Shown here: positions 1 to 11,162 of the stretch, piece by piece
How the letters are laid out: each line of letters starts with the position of its first letter
Position numbering within the stretch: the first letter of the stretch is position 1
Origin: Chara braunii
Lineage: Eukaryota > Streptophyta > Charophyceae > Charales > Characeae
Reading direction: 5' to 3'
Assembly: GCA_003427395.1 (NCBI GenBank)
Contig: BFEA01000015.1
Location: 6,284,740 to 6,344,246, forward strand
DNA length: 59,507 bases
The notes under the pieces: generated by a model
Databases searched by the model: none
Seen by the model: the letters and a program-made list of their open reading frames with translations, nothing else
What the model was told of the DNA's origin: nothing
Program-made: the position numbers and the translations under genes

Positions 1-66
1 AAAAAAAATAAAAAGAAAGAAAAAGAAAATTAAATCTAACTTCCGACTTCCCTGTTGGGACAACTG

Positions 67-135
67 TCGGATTCGGTCTAGGCCTAACTAACCTTCTTTA
101 CACAGAGGTCACGGGTTCGAATCCCGCCTATCTGA
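67..135 (+). pseudogene. tRNA-Val(UAC)-like pseudogene or SINE head
   Basis: The 69-nt segment folds roughly like a tRNA. A 6-bp acceptor stem (67-72 with 130-135, one G-U pair) encloses an anticodon-like loop TTTACAC. It also has a clear T arm, GGG-TTCGAAT-CCC, at 113-125, which matches the pol III B box. An A-box-like GGTCTAGG lies at 76-83. The D arm does not pair well and the anticodon stem has mismatches, so a functional tRNA is unlikely. A tRNA-derived SINE head or dead tRNA copy fits better. A covariance-model scan would decide. Confidence 0.35.
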
Positions 136-178
136 GAGCGGGTGAAAAAAGCAGGCCCTGCCCCTCGCTGCTAGCAAA

Positions 179-262
179 AGGAGCTAGCCCGGAGGCAGGT
201 CAAATTCGATCCCTAGGTCCTTTGCTTATCAATCTGCGCCTATACCTACTAGGCTAGCTCCT
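179..262. repeat. Foldback repeat with AGGAGCTAGCC termini (copy 1)
   Basis: Ends are AGGAGCTAGCC (179-189) and GGCTAGCTCCT (252-262), exact inverted complements 84 bp apart. A second copy with the same termini and different inner sequence lies at 48147-48217. Two copies with the same end sequences but divergent centres suggest a small foldback element or shared SINE module. No target duplication is obvious. Confidence 0.4.
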
Positions 263-798
263 AGTTCAGTTCTACTAGGAGCTAATCTGCCCTAAGTAGA
301 GTACAGGGTCAGTTCGATCAGTACTTAAGGCCTGCAGCCTTCCATAGGAAAAACTCAGGCCACCGTTTGGCCACTGCGGCCTGCTACAACAGGCTAGGCC
401 CCTCTTGCCTAGTCGTCCCAGCCACATGGCCGGGGTTTTACTAATTTTTACCTATATTCTATCCCGCGGGGAGTGGTTTCCCGCCCCGTTTTTTTCGATA
501 TGCTCGACGTCTGCGGACTTGAGCTGAAACAGTCGTACTTCCTCAGTCGTCAACCAACTGAGAAAAACCGTCGTTGCGTCTGCGCGACTCTTTTCCGTTT
601 TGACTAACCTTCAGACCTTGTGGTCTTGTGGTCGGAGGCATTATTTACTAATCATTTTGCAGTCTCTGCGCGTGCCGGAATGGCGCGCACGGTCATTTCA
701 CTTACTAACCTCTGTCGTCTTTGCATGCTCTTCGAGCATTCGAAATTTTCGACCCCTGACTCTTGTCCGCGTGTGTCGTGTTGTGGCCTTTGCGGTTT
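263..798. other. Stretch without recognisable gene
   Basis: Mixed-composition sequence with only short open frames, none with a recognisable motif, and no long repeat shared with the rest of the window. Confidence 0.5.
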
Positions 799-1362
799 CT
801 AACTTTCATGACCATAATGGTCGAGGGGCTTACCCCTGTTTCTGTTTTTAGCCGTCTCTGTTCTAACAGTTGGTGTCGGCATTGTGTCGACTGCAAAATC
901 ATGAGCGGATACCCATTTAAGGGTATCAACTCCGACACCGTGCAGGGGTGAGCCGAATATAAACGTTTTCAAACCTTCGGGCTTGTCATCGTCGTCCCTA
1001 TCGAATGACGATATATATGACATATTCACGAAATTGTGCGTGCTAGCGAGAGTGATGCCGATAACATTTCTTAGGGTGCATATTTTATCCGCTACTTCCT
1101 CCACCGACTTTTTCACATTAAACATTGAATTGTCGCTTTCCTCCTCACACCACATTGCTTTGCATCTTTCCTCTATTAATCTCCCTCCCTTGCTAGTGCA
1201 TGGTACACAATTTACTCGACATAAATCGGCATAGTTTAAGAAAATCCTCACTGAGCAATAAGATATGCGATGAGCGGTTGTCCCCGCTTCGTTATGCAGG
1301 GGATAAGTTGTGATTCTATTGCACAATCTTCCACACCATTGCAGCTCGTGTCGAAATCGCAT
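799..1362 (-). pseudogene. Unrecognised minus-strand ORF (187 codons), probable element remnant
   Basis: An uninterrupted frame of 187 codons in non-repetitive sequence, with mixed charged and polar composition that looks coded rather than low-complexity. The middle part (about residues 55-125) is rich in Cys, Glu and Lys, including two CxxC-like pairs, followed by an acidic DRDDDD patch. I recognise no family. It lies downstream, in the same direction, of other minus-strand coding remnants (1856-2729, 2815-4863), so it may be the 3' part of one decayed element or a separate exon. It could also be a chance ORF. Confidence 0.3.
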
Positions 1363-1855
1363 CGGCCATGTGCGAGGTGATGTTCTTACGAACTTGGATG
1401 AGATTGCTCCGTCCTCTTCGCAACACTCGTTGCTCGATTCTTAGCTTGCATTAGATACAAGTGGGTCATAAGTATCTAGGTGGTCGTACATCCAGTGAAT
1501 CTCCGCGTAGTTTGGTGTATACGCTGTCTGGAGAGAGGCAGGACATATTTCGATGAGTCGTCCCCATTCCATCTCGTTAGCGAATCTGAAGTCGTGCGCC
1601 CATGGACATTCTATCATTGCAATGTCCCAATCGCTCTCGCTCTAGTTCCCGACTTTTCCTCGCCATGGCAGCACGCTCAACCATGGATTGACTTGAAGTG
1701 CCTCGACAATCCTCAATTTCGTGTTCTCGTTCAATCGTCGCTTACGGCTGTTGTCGCCGGTATCCAGCCAGCCACTTGAACGACCACTTGAAGCGGCTTC
1801 TGTGCACAACACATACACTGCTGTAAGCATGTTTGCGATGAACGTAGGAAATGTG

Positions 1856-2731
1856 TCATGCTACTTCATCCTCGTCCAATTTCTCGTGATATCCTAGCAA
1901 TCGCAACCTGTTTTTCACGCCTCCCGCCGTGTTGTCCGTCATCTTTTGTGGCATGTGTCGGTGTGTCCCGTTCATGCGTCGGAACAAGTGTTTGACATCG
2001 ACATTCGTTTTGGTTTTGGTCTTCTTCAAGTATACGGTGGTTTCATCGTCGTTCAATGTGTGCAGCACCTTCACAGCAATTGTTCCGACGATGGAAGTCC
2101 TTCACCGTACGAACTGTATCATCGCATCTCGAATGACACTACAGAAACGACGGGCGTGCCTGGACAGGGCATTCTCCATGTCGTACACAGAGCAGTCCAT
2201 GTCATGCATTTCATCGTGCCTTGTCTTGCGGCGCTCAATACACGTACAACAAAACGTCATCCTATGACGTGCTTCAAACGCAATGCAGAGTATTTTCCCA
2301 TGATTGCATGTTGTATAGTGGTCATATATCGAACCACATCCGTAAAAAATTTTGTTCCACCGCGGTGCACTGAGTTTTCAAAAGTGGCCTTCCGGATGAC
2401 ATGTCTTGGCCATCCTCGAGATCTTGCGTTGCAATTGCGGAGACCACAGGTCAAATGTGGGACAAAAAGTTGTCTCGTCGCTGGTGCGGAAACCAACTGC
2501 AATCATCTGCCACGTGTATCGATGTGGAATAAATTTGTCATAGCGTATGGGTGTTCCCCACGCGTTCGCAATGTCGCTTATAATGTGGTCCTCGTCCATA
2601 CTTCGAAAAATCCCGCCGCAACAAACTACACTACCGAGATGTCTGCCGACAGTAAAGGCAAACGGTACATGCCAGCAGACAGCAAGCGAACGTGTACACT
2701 CGTTGACGACATGCCACATCATTCGCTAACT
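1856..2731 (-). pseudogene. Unrecognised coding remnant, about 290 codons with two internal TGA
   Basis: One reading frame runs from 2731 to 1856 with only two stops, TGA at 2378-2380 and 2102-2104, both where Trp would read naturally. Between them is a Cys- and His-rich stretch (FCCTCIERRKTRHDEMHDMD and flanks). The last 70 codons are basic and hydrophilic, ending KLDEDEVA before a normal stop. Composition and length without frameshift argue for real ancestral coding sequence. I recognise no domain. It sits directly downstream of the duplicated DUF7869-associated C-terminus and may belong to the same element family. Confidence 0.4.
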
Positions 2732-2794
2732 CTTTTAAACGAGAGATATCGGCACACACAAATATTTCCACGACAACCATATATCGGCACACCC

Positions 2795-3246
2795 ACTTTT
2801 CACACAGATGATGACTACAAGCCCTCGTCTTCTTGTCCCGACAGGTACACGAAAGACGAAGATGATTCCGCAGCGGGATTCTGCATGTTAGAACAAACGA
2901 CCGTGTCGACAGCGGCGAGGGATTGCTGTGCCTTGATGGCATCACTCTTTCTGATTCTCATCCCGGTCGTTGACGGCGTTTGTTGCTTGCCCATGCCCAA
3001 GGAACGCTTTTCAGGTCTTGCCATCCAATTCTTGGTCTGCATATAGCTCACTCACACAACGCTCGCGACCAGAAGGCCTCCAATACTGAACAAGGACGCG
3101 ACCTTCGTCCTTTTTCTGGACACGCCCCACCCAGAACGTGCAGCCCTGTGCAACGTGGTCGTCTGGAGGTCTGAGCACGACAAAACAGTCGACGTCGACT
3201 TCATGCATCTGCATACATCTCGCGAGCACCACGCTCGCGGCCACAA
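2795..3246 (-). pseudogene. Second copy of DUF7869-associated C-terminal region
   Basis: Reads in pieces (3244-3011 and 3051-2815) into the same protein segment as 4078-3630: a core CTFWVGRV followed by RVLVQYWRPxGRE, then a tail with KAQQSLAAVDT and SSSS-YLSGQEDEG. By eye the two copies are about 80% identical. This copy keeps a Gln codon (VGRVQKK) where the other has TAG. It lacks the DUF7869 core upstream, so it is a partial tandem duplicate. The FWVGRV...VQYW pattern resembles a small BAH/chromo-like barrel, but that is only an impression. Confidence 0.5.
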
Positions 3247-3630
3247 TGCGAGGGGTACGGCATCTCCAAAATCAGGCGAGGGGGTATGGCGTCTCGAGAA
3301 TCAGCCGAGGGGTACGGCATTCCCGAAACGCCATACCCCGGCCCCGTAGGCGAACAGGGCCTAGGGGTGAGGCTTTTCAATAACGTCGTACCTCCCGCTC
3401 CCTCCCCTTTCCGATAACCGAAGGGGGTACGGCGTTTTGAAAATACCGTACCTGTTCTGGCCCTGTATGTGTGCCGAGAGGGTACGGCGTGTCGAAAACG
3501 CCGCACGCCTCGGGTTGCCGGGAGGTGAACGGAGGGCGAGGTGAGCGAACGGGGTATGGTGTTTCCAAAACGCCGTACCCACGTTTGATCAAGATGATGC
3601 CGATCAGCGTTTCGAAACCGCCGTACCCAC
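3247..3630. repeat. Hairpin minisatellite (GGGTAYGGCGT ... ACGCCRTACCC units)
   Basis: About eight degenerate units of GGGGTAYGGCRT in both orientations. The first two or three are tandem direct copies about 32 bp apart. The rest pair head-to-head as short hairpins, e.g. GGGTACGGCATT next to ACGCCATACCCC near 3315-3345, then similar pairs near 3425-3455, 3480-3510 and 3555-3590. The array separates the two copies of the duplicated coding segment, and may have mediated that duplication. Confidence 0.7.
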
Positions 3631-4863
3631 TTTTGATAAAGATGAAGACAATCAGCCCTCGTCTTCTTGTCCCGATAGGTACATGGAAGACGAAGATGCT
3701 TCAGCAGCGCGAGTCATCATGTCAGAACAAACGAGTGTGTCGACAGCGGCGAGTGATTGTTGTGCCTTCATGGCATCGGTCTTTCGGATTCTCATCCCAG
3801 TTGCCGAGCGTTTGTTGCTTGCCCATGCCCAAGCAACGCTTTTCAGGTCCTGCCATCCGGGCTCAGACTCTGTCTCCACCCTCCAATTCTTGTTCCATGC
3901 GTCTGCGTACAACTTGCGAACACTACACTCGCGGCCACAAGGCCTCCAATACTGAACAAGGACGCGGCCTTCCTCCTTCTTCTAGACTCGCCCCACCCAG
4001 AACGTGCACCCCTGCGTGACGTGGTCGTCCGTAGGCTTGAGCACGACGAAATAGTCGATGTCGACCGCCACGCACGGGTCGAATTCAGGTTTAGGAGCAT
4101 CTTTCTTGTGACCCACGAAGCACGGTTTTCTTGCCGGTGCTGCGAGCTTGTGAGCAGCCACGGGTTCGGATCCAGGTTTGTCAGCCCTCGGGTTCGGCCA
4201 GAATGCCGTCGAAAGAGGAACTGTCCCCGTCTTTTCGGCTTCAATGCAATCAAACTCGCGCAGGCGATCTTTCCAGTATTGTAATTTGTTCGTTTTCAGT
4301 TCTTTATCCTCTAAAGATTGGGTTTCCCATTCGTGAATCTTATCTTCCCAAAAATTCTTCAGCACTCGTAGCCCCGCCTTGCCGCTAACGAAGTCGCCAC
4401 AGTTTGGATTGGGCGACTCACGGCAAGGCTGGAACCCCTATTCCGGCCCTGCCCAATTGTTGTCCTTGTTCCTCTTGAACCAGTACACATGCCTTGTCTT
4501 AGGCTCCCACCTTTTTTTGTTGTAGTACTCTTTGTACACCATCGCAGGGTTTTCCCCATCCATGTAAAATCGGAAAAAGTGTGGAGTAGAGTGACCGGAT
4601 ACCTTTGGATCAAGGTAAGGGGATACAACAGTTTTCCAGTCTACCATCTTCGTGACATGTGTGCAATCTACTGGCTCCTCACACGAACGCTGTAGAATGG
4701 AGAACAGTTCATCCATGGTGTAAGCATCACAACCGCTGAGTTTCCTGGCGAACAAACTGATTTTTGCGTCGATGTCGGTGTGGGTGTGACCGACAATCAT
4801 GAATCCCATGAGGACCTCCTCGAAAATACGGAACTTGACTAACAGCGCAAGGAAAGCAAACAC
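3631..4863 (-). pseudogene. DUF7869-type element protein, C-terminal part, decayed
   Basis: The first 141 codons (4863-4438) carry the block VGHTHTDIDAKISLFARKL, which I recognise from memory as the hallmark of the DUF7869 family, a protein type expanded in repeat-rich eukaryotes and often transposon-like. Its function is unknown. The frame continues in pieces (4365-3982, 3912-3652) through a basic linker to CTFWVGRV, a TAG at 3982-3984, and a tail shared with 2795-3246. In the paralogue the TAG position is Gln (CAG), so this stop is a C-to-T change. The N-terminus is missing: a LINE begins about 15 bp upstream of the first Met. Confidence 0.55.
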
Positions 4864-4875
4864 ATATCTATTCTT

Positions 4876-7800
4876 GTTCTAGTCTTACTGTGGAATACTA
4901 TGAGAAGTTTTGGGCTGAATTGAAGGATCCCCTGTTGGAGTTTTATAACAAGGTGCTAACAGGGGGATAACTGACATCTAGTATGTGTCACGGGGTTATC
5001 ACCCTGCTGTTCAAGAAAGGGCGAAGGGATGAAGTAAGGAATTGGCGGTCAATCTCTAGATTGAATGTCTCTTATAAGATACTGGCGAAAACTCTTGCTA
5101 AACGGTTGGCACGGTACTTACCGGACCTGATCTCAAAAGATCAGGCCGCCTTTGTTCGGGGAAGATTCATTTCTGATAACATTGCAACGGTTGTGGAGGC
5201 GTTAGAGATAATCGAGAAAGAGAACAAGCCGCTGGCGGTACTGTTACTAGACCTGGAGAAGGCTTATGACAGAGTCAACTGGGCCTTCACTCTTACGACG
5301 CTTCGCCATATGGGGTTTGGTGATTGTTTTTGTCGGTGGATTCTAGCAATGTACACACATTCCACGGCCACAGTAATGGTGAATGGGTTCTTGTCCGAGC
5401 CCTTTGCGTTGACGAGGGCATTAAGACAGGGCTGCCCCTTAGCCCCGTTAATTTTTGTAGTACAGCTGGAAGTTATTCTGTGTAACATTAGATGTCGTCC
5501 GGAAATTGTGGGGTTGGCAACATCCCGCACTGAGTGTAAGGTAAAAGCATTGGCTGATGACCTCTTCGCCATCTGTGAAAACTCTGATACAGCATTGAAC
5601 GCCCTCAAAGAACTGTTGGATGAGTAGTCGACCTTCTCAGAAGCGGCTGTGAATTGGAAGAAATCGGTTTTCTTCCTACCACAGTCCATGTCAATAGCAG
5701 CAGACTGGGGTATGAAGAGGATAGAGAAAGGTGAGGCGGAGAGATTCTTAGGAGTAATGGTGGCCTTGGACAATTGTCAAAACGTGCAAGAGGATATTAT
5801 GCAGAACAAGGTAGTGTCCAGAATAACCTCCTGAGGTTCAGCACCACACCTTTCACTCTTCGATAGAGCGTTAGTTGTTAATACTTCACTGTTCTCCCTG
5901 CTGTGGTATGTAGGGACCATTCGGAGGCCGCGCCCCTCTTTGATTGCTTTCATCCGCAGAGTTGCAGCCCGGTTTATTTGGAAGTCAAAGGCGGGCAAGG
6001 AGGAGGGTCATATGTCCAAAGTTGCATGGGATGCTATCACATGCCCCAGGGATGAGGGGGGTTTGGGATTGGTGGATCCGGAAAGCAGGAACTGCCTGCT
6101 GCTGTCCAAATGGGTGGCCAAAGCGATTAACAGTGAATATGATGATCACTGGATACTTCTGGCGGAACAAATCCTCGCATCGGAATGAAACTTGAAAAGA
6201 CCCAGAGATGCTTGGACATGCCTGCAGCTGGATTCCTTTTTAAACCGTAGAGTGCAGTCGAAGTTCTGGGCGGATATCATCTATGCATGGAAGAGGGTCA
6301 AACCGAATCAATGGGTAGACCCCGTAACTAAGGAAGAGGTACAGAACCAACCGCTATTTGATAACCCCAGAATAAAATACCAGGATGGACGCAGCTTCAG
6401 GGCCAACAAAGAAACGGGCAGTTTCGGGGACAGCTGGATTCAGAGAGGTGTGTTGAGAATTGGGGATCTGTGGGATGAAGGAACAGGGTACTGGAAGACC
6501 ACAGCCCAGATTAGAGAGGAGTTGGAAGGCCTGCATCAAGTGGAAGGAAAGTTGAAGATCTTAATCAAAGTTGTTCCAACAGATTGGAAGGCCATCCTTC
6601 GACCAGATATGGTGAACCCTCCTGGCACATGCTATGTAACAGAGGGCCTCCACGAAGAATCCACGGAGGTGTATTGGAAACTGACTGGATATGAGCCAGA
6701 AGGCAAAAGACAGTGGCAAGCTTGGAAGAGAGTACAGCATCAGTGTCATCCACTGTTAAGCCTCGATGAGGATTTAGAGGACCCGTGGATAGGAGCCAAG
6801 CTTGTTCAGGTTCGAGTGGAGGAGCACTGGGAATCTGAGACCAGGCCTGTAGTAACGCTCAGTGTAAATGGCCAGCCTGTAATAAGTCGTAGGCTAGATC
6901 CTGCGGCATGGGCCTGGAGAGGCCTTGGGAGTGGCGGTTCCTCTCTTCCTCTGGGTAATTTTGAGCCCTCAGTCAGAATTTTCATCTCAAAGAAGCTGGC
7001 AGTAGCTGTGGTAACGCAACGATGGGGCTCTATTTTGGACTTGGAAGGAGTGGATATTGTTAACGGGATGCCCAGATTATGGAAGCAACTCCTATGCATT
7101 CCTTCTCAGAGATGGGCAGCTTTACTCTGGATGTTATCTTGGCTGGTAACCCCATCTGCAGTGTGGTTGGCGAGTAAAGGAATGAGGATAAGCCTTTCAT
7201 GCAGAAGGTGTACCTGGCCGTTCGAATCAACAGCCCACCTGTGGTGGGAATGCCCAGCCTCGATGAGGATCTGGGCCTGGTGGTCAGAGCATTGGGCCTC
7301 CTTCTCCTCACAACGATGGGAGTGGGATATGAAATGGGGACTGTTGGGTCTTCCCCCGGACAATCTGCCCTTGGATCACGGTGCTGGATATGTTGCCCAA
7401 GTCTGCCGCTCAGTCATCATCTCAGTTATCTGGGAACACAGAAATCGCTCCTGCTTTGAGAAGAGAGGTATGTCAGATATGGAAACAAAAGCACTTATTA
7501 AACACAGGCTGAGCTACCAAATTCAGGTGGATTGGAATCGCACAGGTAGCAAGGGTCAAGGTAGCGGTTTCGAACACTTTATGAACACATGGTGCACAGG
7601 CAAGGAAAGATTGGCTTCGGTGGACGAAGAGGGGAAATTGAAATTATGTTCCTGGTTAGCCTAGTTAATTGGTAATCTGTAGGTTAGTCGACGAGTGTTA
7701 GTTCAGCTCTCATGTATGTATGTATGGTTGTGGTCTAATGCTTATAGATTGCTTGGGGTTGGTTTTCTGACTTTTGTTAAATCAGAATAATAAAGATTCA

Positions 7801-8245
7801 TAGGGGCTTGCATGAATGTTGGCGGTTCAGCCCCTTTTCTCTACCAGGGCACTCGGTTGTAATAGCCACAGGAGGCTGGCAGATAAATTAAGGCAAGAGC
7901 TTTAGCTGTTTTGGGGTTTGGTGGTTGGAGTGTCACAGGGGGCGGTGGCCCAGCAGTCCGTTTTAGGCCTGCAATTAGTTGGGAGAGTATGTGTAGGAAG
8001 AGCAGAGGCCTCCATTGAAGTCTAAGATGTTACTAGGTCACTATCTAGCAGACTTAGTGTTTAGCGGGACTCAGGTTTGGTGAACTGAAGCTGGATTCTG
8101 TCCGGTGCCTTGGTTACTACCGGGTTGTTTGTTGAGGATTCCCGGCCTCAGAGCTTATATTTGCTTTGAATAAAGGGTTCTCCACTTTTTCCCGAAAAAA
8201 ATATATATATATTTTGTCCCAAACAAAAAAAAAAAAAAGAAAAAG
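4876..8245 (+). mobile_element. 5'-truncated LINE (copy 1)
   Basis: The copy starts abruptly inside the reverse-transcriptase region (sequence reading LTVEYYEKFW at about 4884-4913). It has no endonuclease or ORF1, and ends in a 3' UTR with AATAAA-like signals near 7785 and 8168 and an A-rich tail at 8225-8245. Loss of the 5' end with a retained tail is the classic outcome of incomplete target-primed reverse transcription. It is a paralogue of the fuller copy at 26556-33240. Confidence 0.85.
4893..7664 (+). pseudogene. LINE ORF2 remnant: reverse transcriptase and zf-RVT
   Basis: A single frame of 923 codons to the TAG at 7662-7664, broken by TAA 4968, TAG 5625, TGA 5832 and TGA 6186. RT motifs run in order: NWRSISRLN, motif A LLLDLEKAYDRVNW, motif B RQGCPLAPLIF, and motif C ADDLFAI near 5557. 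The thumb/connection region follows (FIWKSKAGKEEGHMSK...GGLGLVDP). A zinc-knuckle CRRCTWPFESTAHLWWEC near 7200-7255 is typical of plant-type LINE C-termini (zf-RVT). The product would copy LINE RNA at the target nick. The TGA at 5832 aligns with Trp in the other copy. No intact protein can be made. Confidence 0.85.
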
Positions 8246-9239
8246 AGAGGGGAATTCTCCATGATAGCCTAAGGGTGGTGTGCGTCCCATAAATTAGTTG
8301 CTGACTGTAAATAGGTACCCGTCATGGGTCCAGAAACCGACCTCCATAACGCCCTGAGGGAGGGAGGGGGGGGGGAGGGCGGGGGGGGGAGGGGGAGGAG
8401 TACCTTCCGTCTTTTCAGCAGCATGGTACAGGTTCGCTGCTTTCAGATGCGCGGCTACTGGTACGGGTTCGCTGCTTTCAGATGCGCAGCTACTGGCGCT
8501 TGAAGCGCCAGTACCACAAACGTTAGCACTTCCTTCCATTAGCAGTGCCGCGCCCTACGCACCCGGTGCCCGAACCGCAATTGCAAACTAAATCTTGGCC
8601 CATAGTGCAATTATAACTTATTTTTGTGAGTCCCGAGTAGTTTCCCCTTCTTTGATTTTTTTTTATTTTTTTTTTAACAGCCCGAGCTAATGCTAGGGGT
8701 GCTGGTAAGAGCAGACACCACTATCACCATCGGGGAGGCTCCATCTACTGGTGGGGAGCAACACCTGCTGGAAAGCGGGTCCTGCGTCCCTGAACATTGA
8801 AATCGTTTGTTTGATCCTAGCTGCTGATGACAGTGGGAAATAATGTGCACCTATACATGTCATTCCAAGTCTGTAGCGGTTCTCATAACTATCCCCCTCT
8901 GCCTTGTTTCCCTTTCGCCCCCCTGTATGTACTATCCCTTATGCAACTGTAGTCTGCAGTTGTTTATCTGTAAGCCTCTACAGTCCTTGTTGTTTCTTGG
9001 GGCTGCGGTCATTATTGTCTCATCTCGGGGCTCCGTTGTCCCATGGAGCTGCTAGTGACACCCTGCCCTTTNTGGAGCACCCCTTATCTAATCGCCCAGC
9101 CCTATTTCAGCAGCCCCCCTGTTTGATTTTTGCTGTGTCTGTCCCTGTTAAACCCATTTACAACTGTCATTATATTGGTGCAAGTTGAAAGTGTGCCCGG
9201 GAACACAGATGTATGTTTTCATGTCCGATTGTGTAGTTG
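8246..9239. other. Repeat mosaic without gene
   Basis: Contains a G-run (8360-8400), a 31-bp tandem duplication (GGTTCGCTGCTTTCAGATGC at about 8430 and 8466), and a hairpin GGCGCTTGAAGCGCC near 8495. The CACCACTATCACC/GGACCC repeat arm is at 8690-8797 and a single ambiguous base is at 9072. Open frames here are short and carry no motif. Confidence 0.6.
8690..8797 (+). repeat. Dispersed repeat, CACCACTATCACC ... GGACCC family
   Basis: The block GCAGACACCACTATCACC followed by GGGAGGCTCCATCTACTGGT and GGAAAGCGGGTCCTGCGTCCC recurs in part elsewhere. Reverse-orientation copies of the GGGACGCTGGACCC arm lie at 13627-13680, 14432-14485 and 33249-33280. Plus-orientation copies of the CACCACTATCACC arm lie at 14735-14765 and 14948-14980. 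It is probably a small non-autonomous element scrambled by rearrangement. No full-length copy could be delimited. Confidence 0.5.
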
Positions 9240-9551
9240 TTTGTTATGGTGACTGATTACAACGGCTCATCGGCCAATCAGTCTTTGTCCGTGCCAGCAT
9301 CGGGTGGTCCCCTGTTGGGCTCCCATGTCACTTCGCCTTTCTCTGTCGGCTCTTCCGATTGAGGCTTCGGCAGGTTCTGCTCCCACCCATTGTAGCATAT
9401 GATGCCGCTGCAGGACAGTGTCCACTCCTGGCCAGGTCTTAACTGTAGCTGCGGAATCGGCTGAGAATCGGGGGTGGGAGCAGAGCAAGGGGGACGGGGT
9501 GCTAGGGGAGGGCATTCTTCCATAAGGGGGGGATCGGGCGCGGGACGTGGG

Positions 9552-9589
9552 CTGTCTCTTATACACATCTAGATGTGTATAAGAGACAG
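9552..9589. other. Nextera/Tn5 mosaic-end adapter dimer (assembly artefact)
   Basis: CTGTCTCTTATACACATCT followed immediately by its reverse complement forms a perfect 38-bp palindrome. This is the Tn5 mosaic end used in Nextera libraries, and the back-to-back form is the mate-pair circularisation junction. The flanking sequences may not be adjacent in the genome. Confidence 0.95.
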
Positions 9590-9901
9590 GTGTTAGGCTT
9601 GTCAATTGGGGGCGGGCCAAGTCTGCGGGGGGAAGAGGGGTCACCAGCGGGGTACCTTCTGGCAGCGGGGGGGGTGTTTGAGGGGTCGGCAGTTGGTGGG
9701 GGGGGGGGGACAGTGGGGATAGGGGGGTAAGTGGAGGGGGTTCGTGTGGGAGAGGTGGATGTGGGGGCGGTTGGGGACTCAGGGGCGTGATTGGAGGGGG
9801 GGGGTGTGGCAGTTGTGGGTTTGTGTTTTGTGTATTGTTTGTATTGCGCTGTTGGGATTCCATTGGGTCGTGGTTGCACTGGCTGAAGAAGGGGGGGCCC
9901 A

Positions 9902-10600
9902 TCACGGGCTGGTCTGGTGGATGTCGGTTGAACGAGGGTGGCGTCTTCCACTGCCAGTCTCGTTCGTCGGTCCACCATGGCTTCCACTGCATGTTGTGAT
10001 CCCCCTGCAGAGACCCGATTTTTTGGTCCGGCTCAAGCCAAGATTGTTTGAAGCATTCATGAGCTGCACAATTTTTATCGGGTCAGTGGTTGTTTTAAGT
10101 GTGTCGTTGAGGCGAGACCACGCTTTTTGCACGTTTGAGCGGATTGTTTCAATAATATGTTGTTTGGCTTGGAGGTACCCGAAGCTGGTCTCCTGTCTTT
10201 CATGGGAGCATCGCGCCCGCCATATAGTCATAAGTACTTCCAGTCTTGTGTAGCTGAAGAGGGTCGACTGGAAGGTAGTCCATGTGGTTTGGGTCGACGA
10301 TGGTTGATCCAGCAACAGCACAGCCGGGTCCCATGGGAGATCAACTCCTGTGAGGCTCTTCCACGCTGCTGCCCACCATCGCCAGATCTGTTTTGCCATA
10401 GGGCAATCTAGAAGGCACTGCTCCAGGTCTGCAATGTGCTTCTGGGAGGATACTCCACAATAAGTGCACAACGGCGATAGTACACCTCTCTCTTCAAGAC
10501 GGGACCTGGAAACTAGCTAGTCTGGCGTTGGCAGGCAGCGGTAAATTATCTGCCATCGTAGTGCTCTGTATTACCTAAGTTCAGAGCTTGCTGGACCTTG
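9902..10600 (-). pseudogene. LINE ORF2 C-terminus with zf-RVT domain
   Basis: Reading from 10600 down, the frame gives YRALRWQIIYRCLPTPD, then a TAG, then SRSRLEERGVLSPLCTYCGV and HIADLEQCLLDCPMAKQIW. This is the C-x2-C...H-x-C zinc-binding pattern (zf-RVT) that ends plant-type LINE polymerases. A TAA about 10565 and the TAG about 10510 interrupt it. The remaining 150 codons are helical and basic and end at 9902. The RT core upstream is missing. The reading is confident because the motif spacing and flanking words match the family. Confidence 0.75.
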
Positions 10601-11162
10601 ACGAATGGAGTAAATCATTCTGAATTACCTAGGGCCAGTCAGATCAAAGAAGATATGTTCTTGTGTCAGTTTCACCTCTACTCCTAAGCCTAGAAAGGGG
10701 ACCCCTGCAAGCATAGCTACCTGTCATAATCAAGGGGATGCATGTTGACCTCCGCCCTAATTAGCCGTGGTCAGGGAATAGGGTGGGGCTGCCGGCAAGG
10801 GGGGCGGCTAATGCAAAGACTGGCCATTTTGCTGGTAGTGCACCTCCCATCTACTTCCCCCAACCCCATCGAATAGAAGCAGTGTCCACGGCCAGCACTC
10901 ACACATCATCCACCCCTTTCTTTCTTTTCTTTTCAGCTCGTCCACCCTAATAATAGGCTACTCCAGAAGAACAAAAGGGGGGCCGGTCCGACCGTAGCGC
11001 TGCGTTAGGGCTTGCCTTCGCACTTGTCTTCGCGCAGTACGGTGTTGCCATATGCCTGCCTGGTAGCGTCCTCGCGCCATGGGGAGAGATGGTTAATGGA
11101 CGACCAAAATTCGGGGTTTAACCGCGAGTGGGGAGACTACACTACAGTTGATCTTTTTCGTC

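Larger units (their letters stand above)
9240..10600 (-). mobile_element. LINE 3' fragment (copy 3, minus strand)
   Basis: A third LINE, distinct in sequence from the copies at 4.9 and 26.6 kb, represented only by its zinc-knuckle end and downstream region. The part below 9900 is a Pro/Ser/Thr-rich, low-complexity reading frame interrupted by a sequencing-adapter dimer at 9552-9589, so its true length is uncertain. Confidence 0.65.

Noticed and set aside
1946-3046. A 366-residue plus-strand ORF
   Set aside because: It is antisense to the better supported minus-strand remnant, starts at no favoured codon context and has no motif. Minus-strand paralogy within the window shows which strand was coding.
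3247-3630. Regularly spaced repeats resembling a CRISPR array
   Set aside because: Units are degenerate, in both orientations, of variable spacing and in a eukaryotic context with no cas genes. A hairpin minisatellite explains them.
9267-9992. A 241-residue Pro-rich secreted protein on the minus strand
   Set aside because: The frame crosses the adapter palindrome (encoding YTHLDVYKRQ-type adapter peptide) and G-homopolymers, so it is artefactual.
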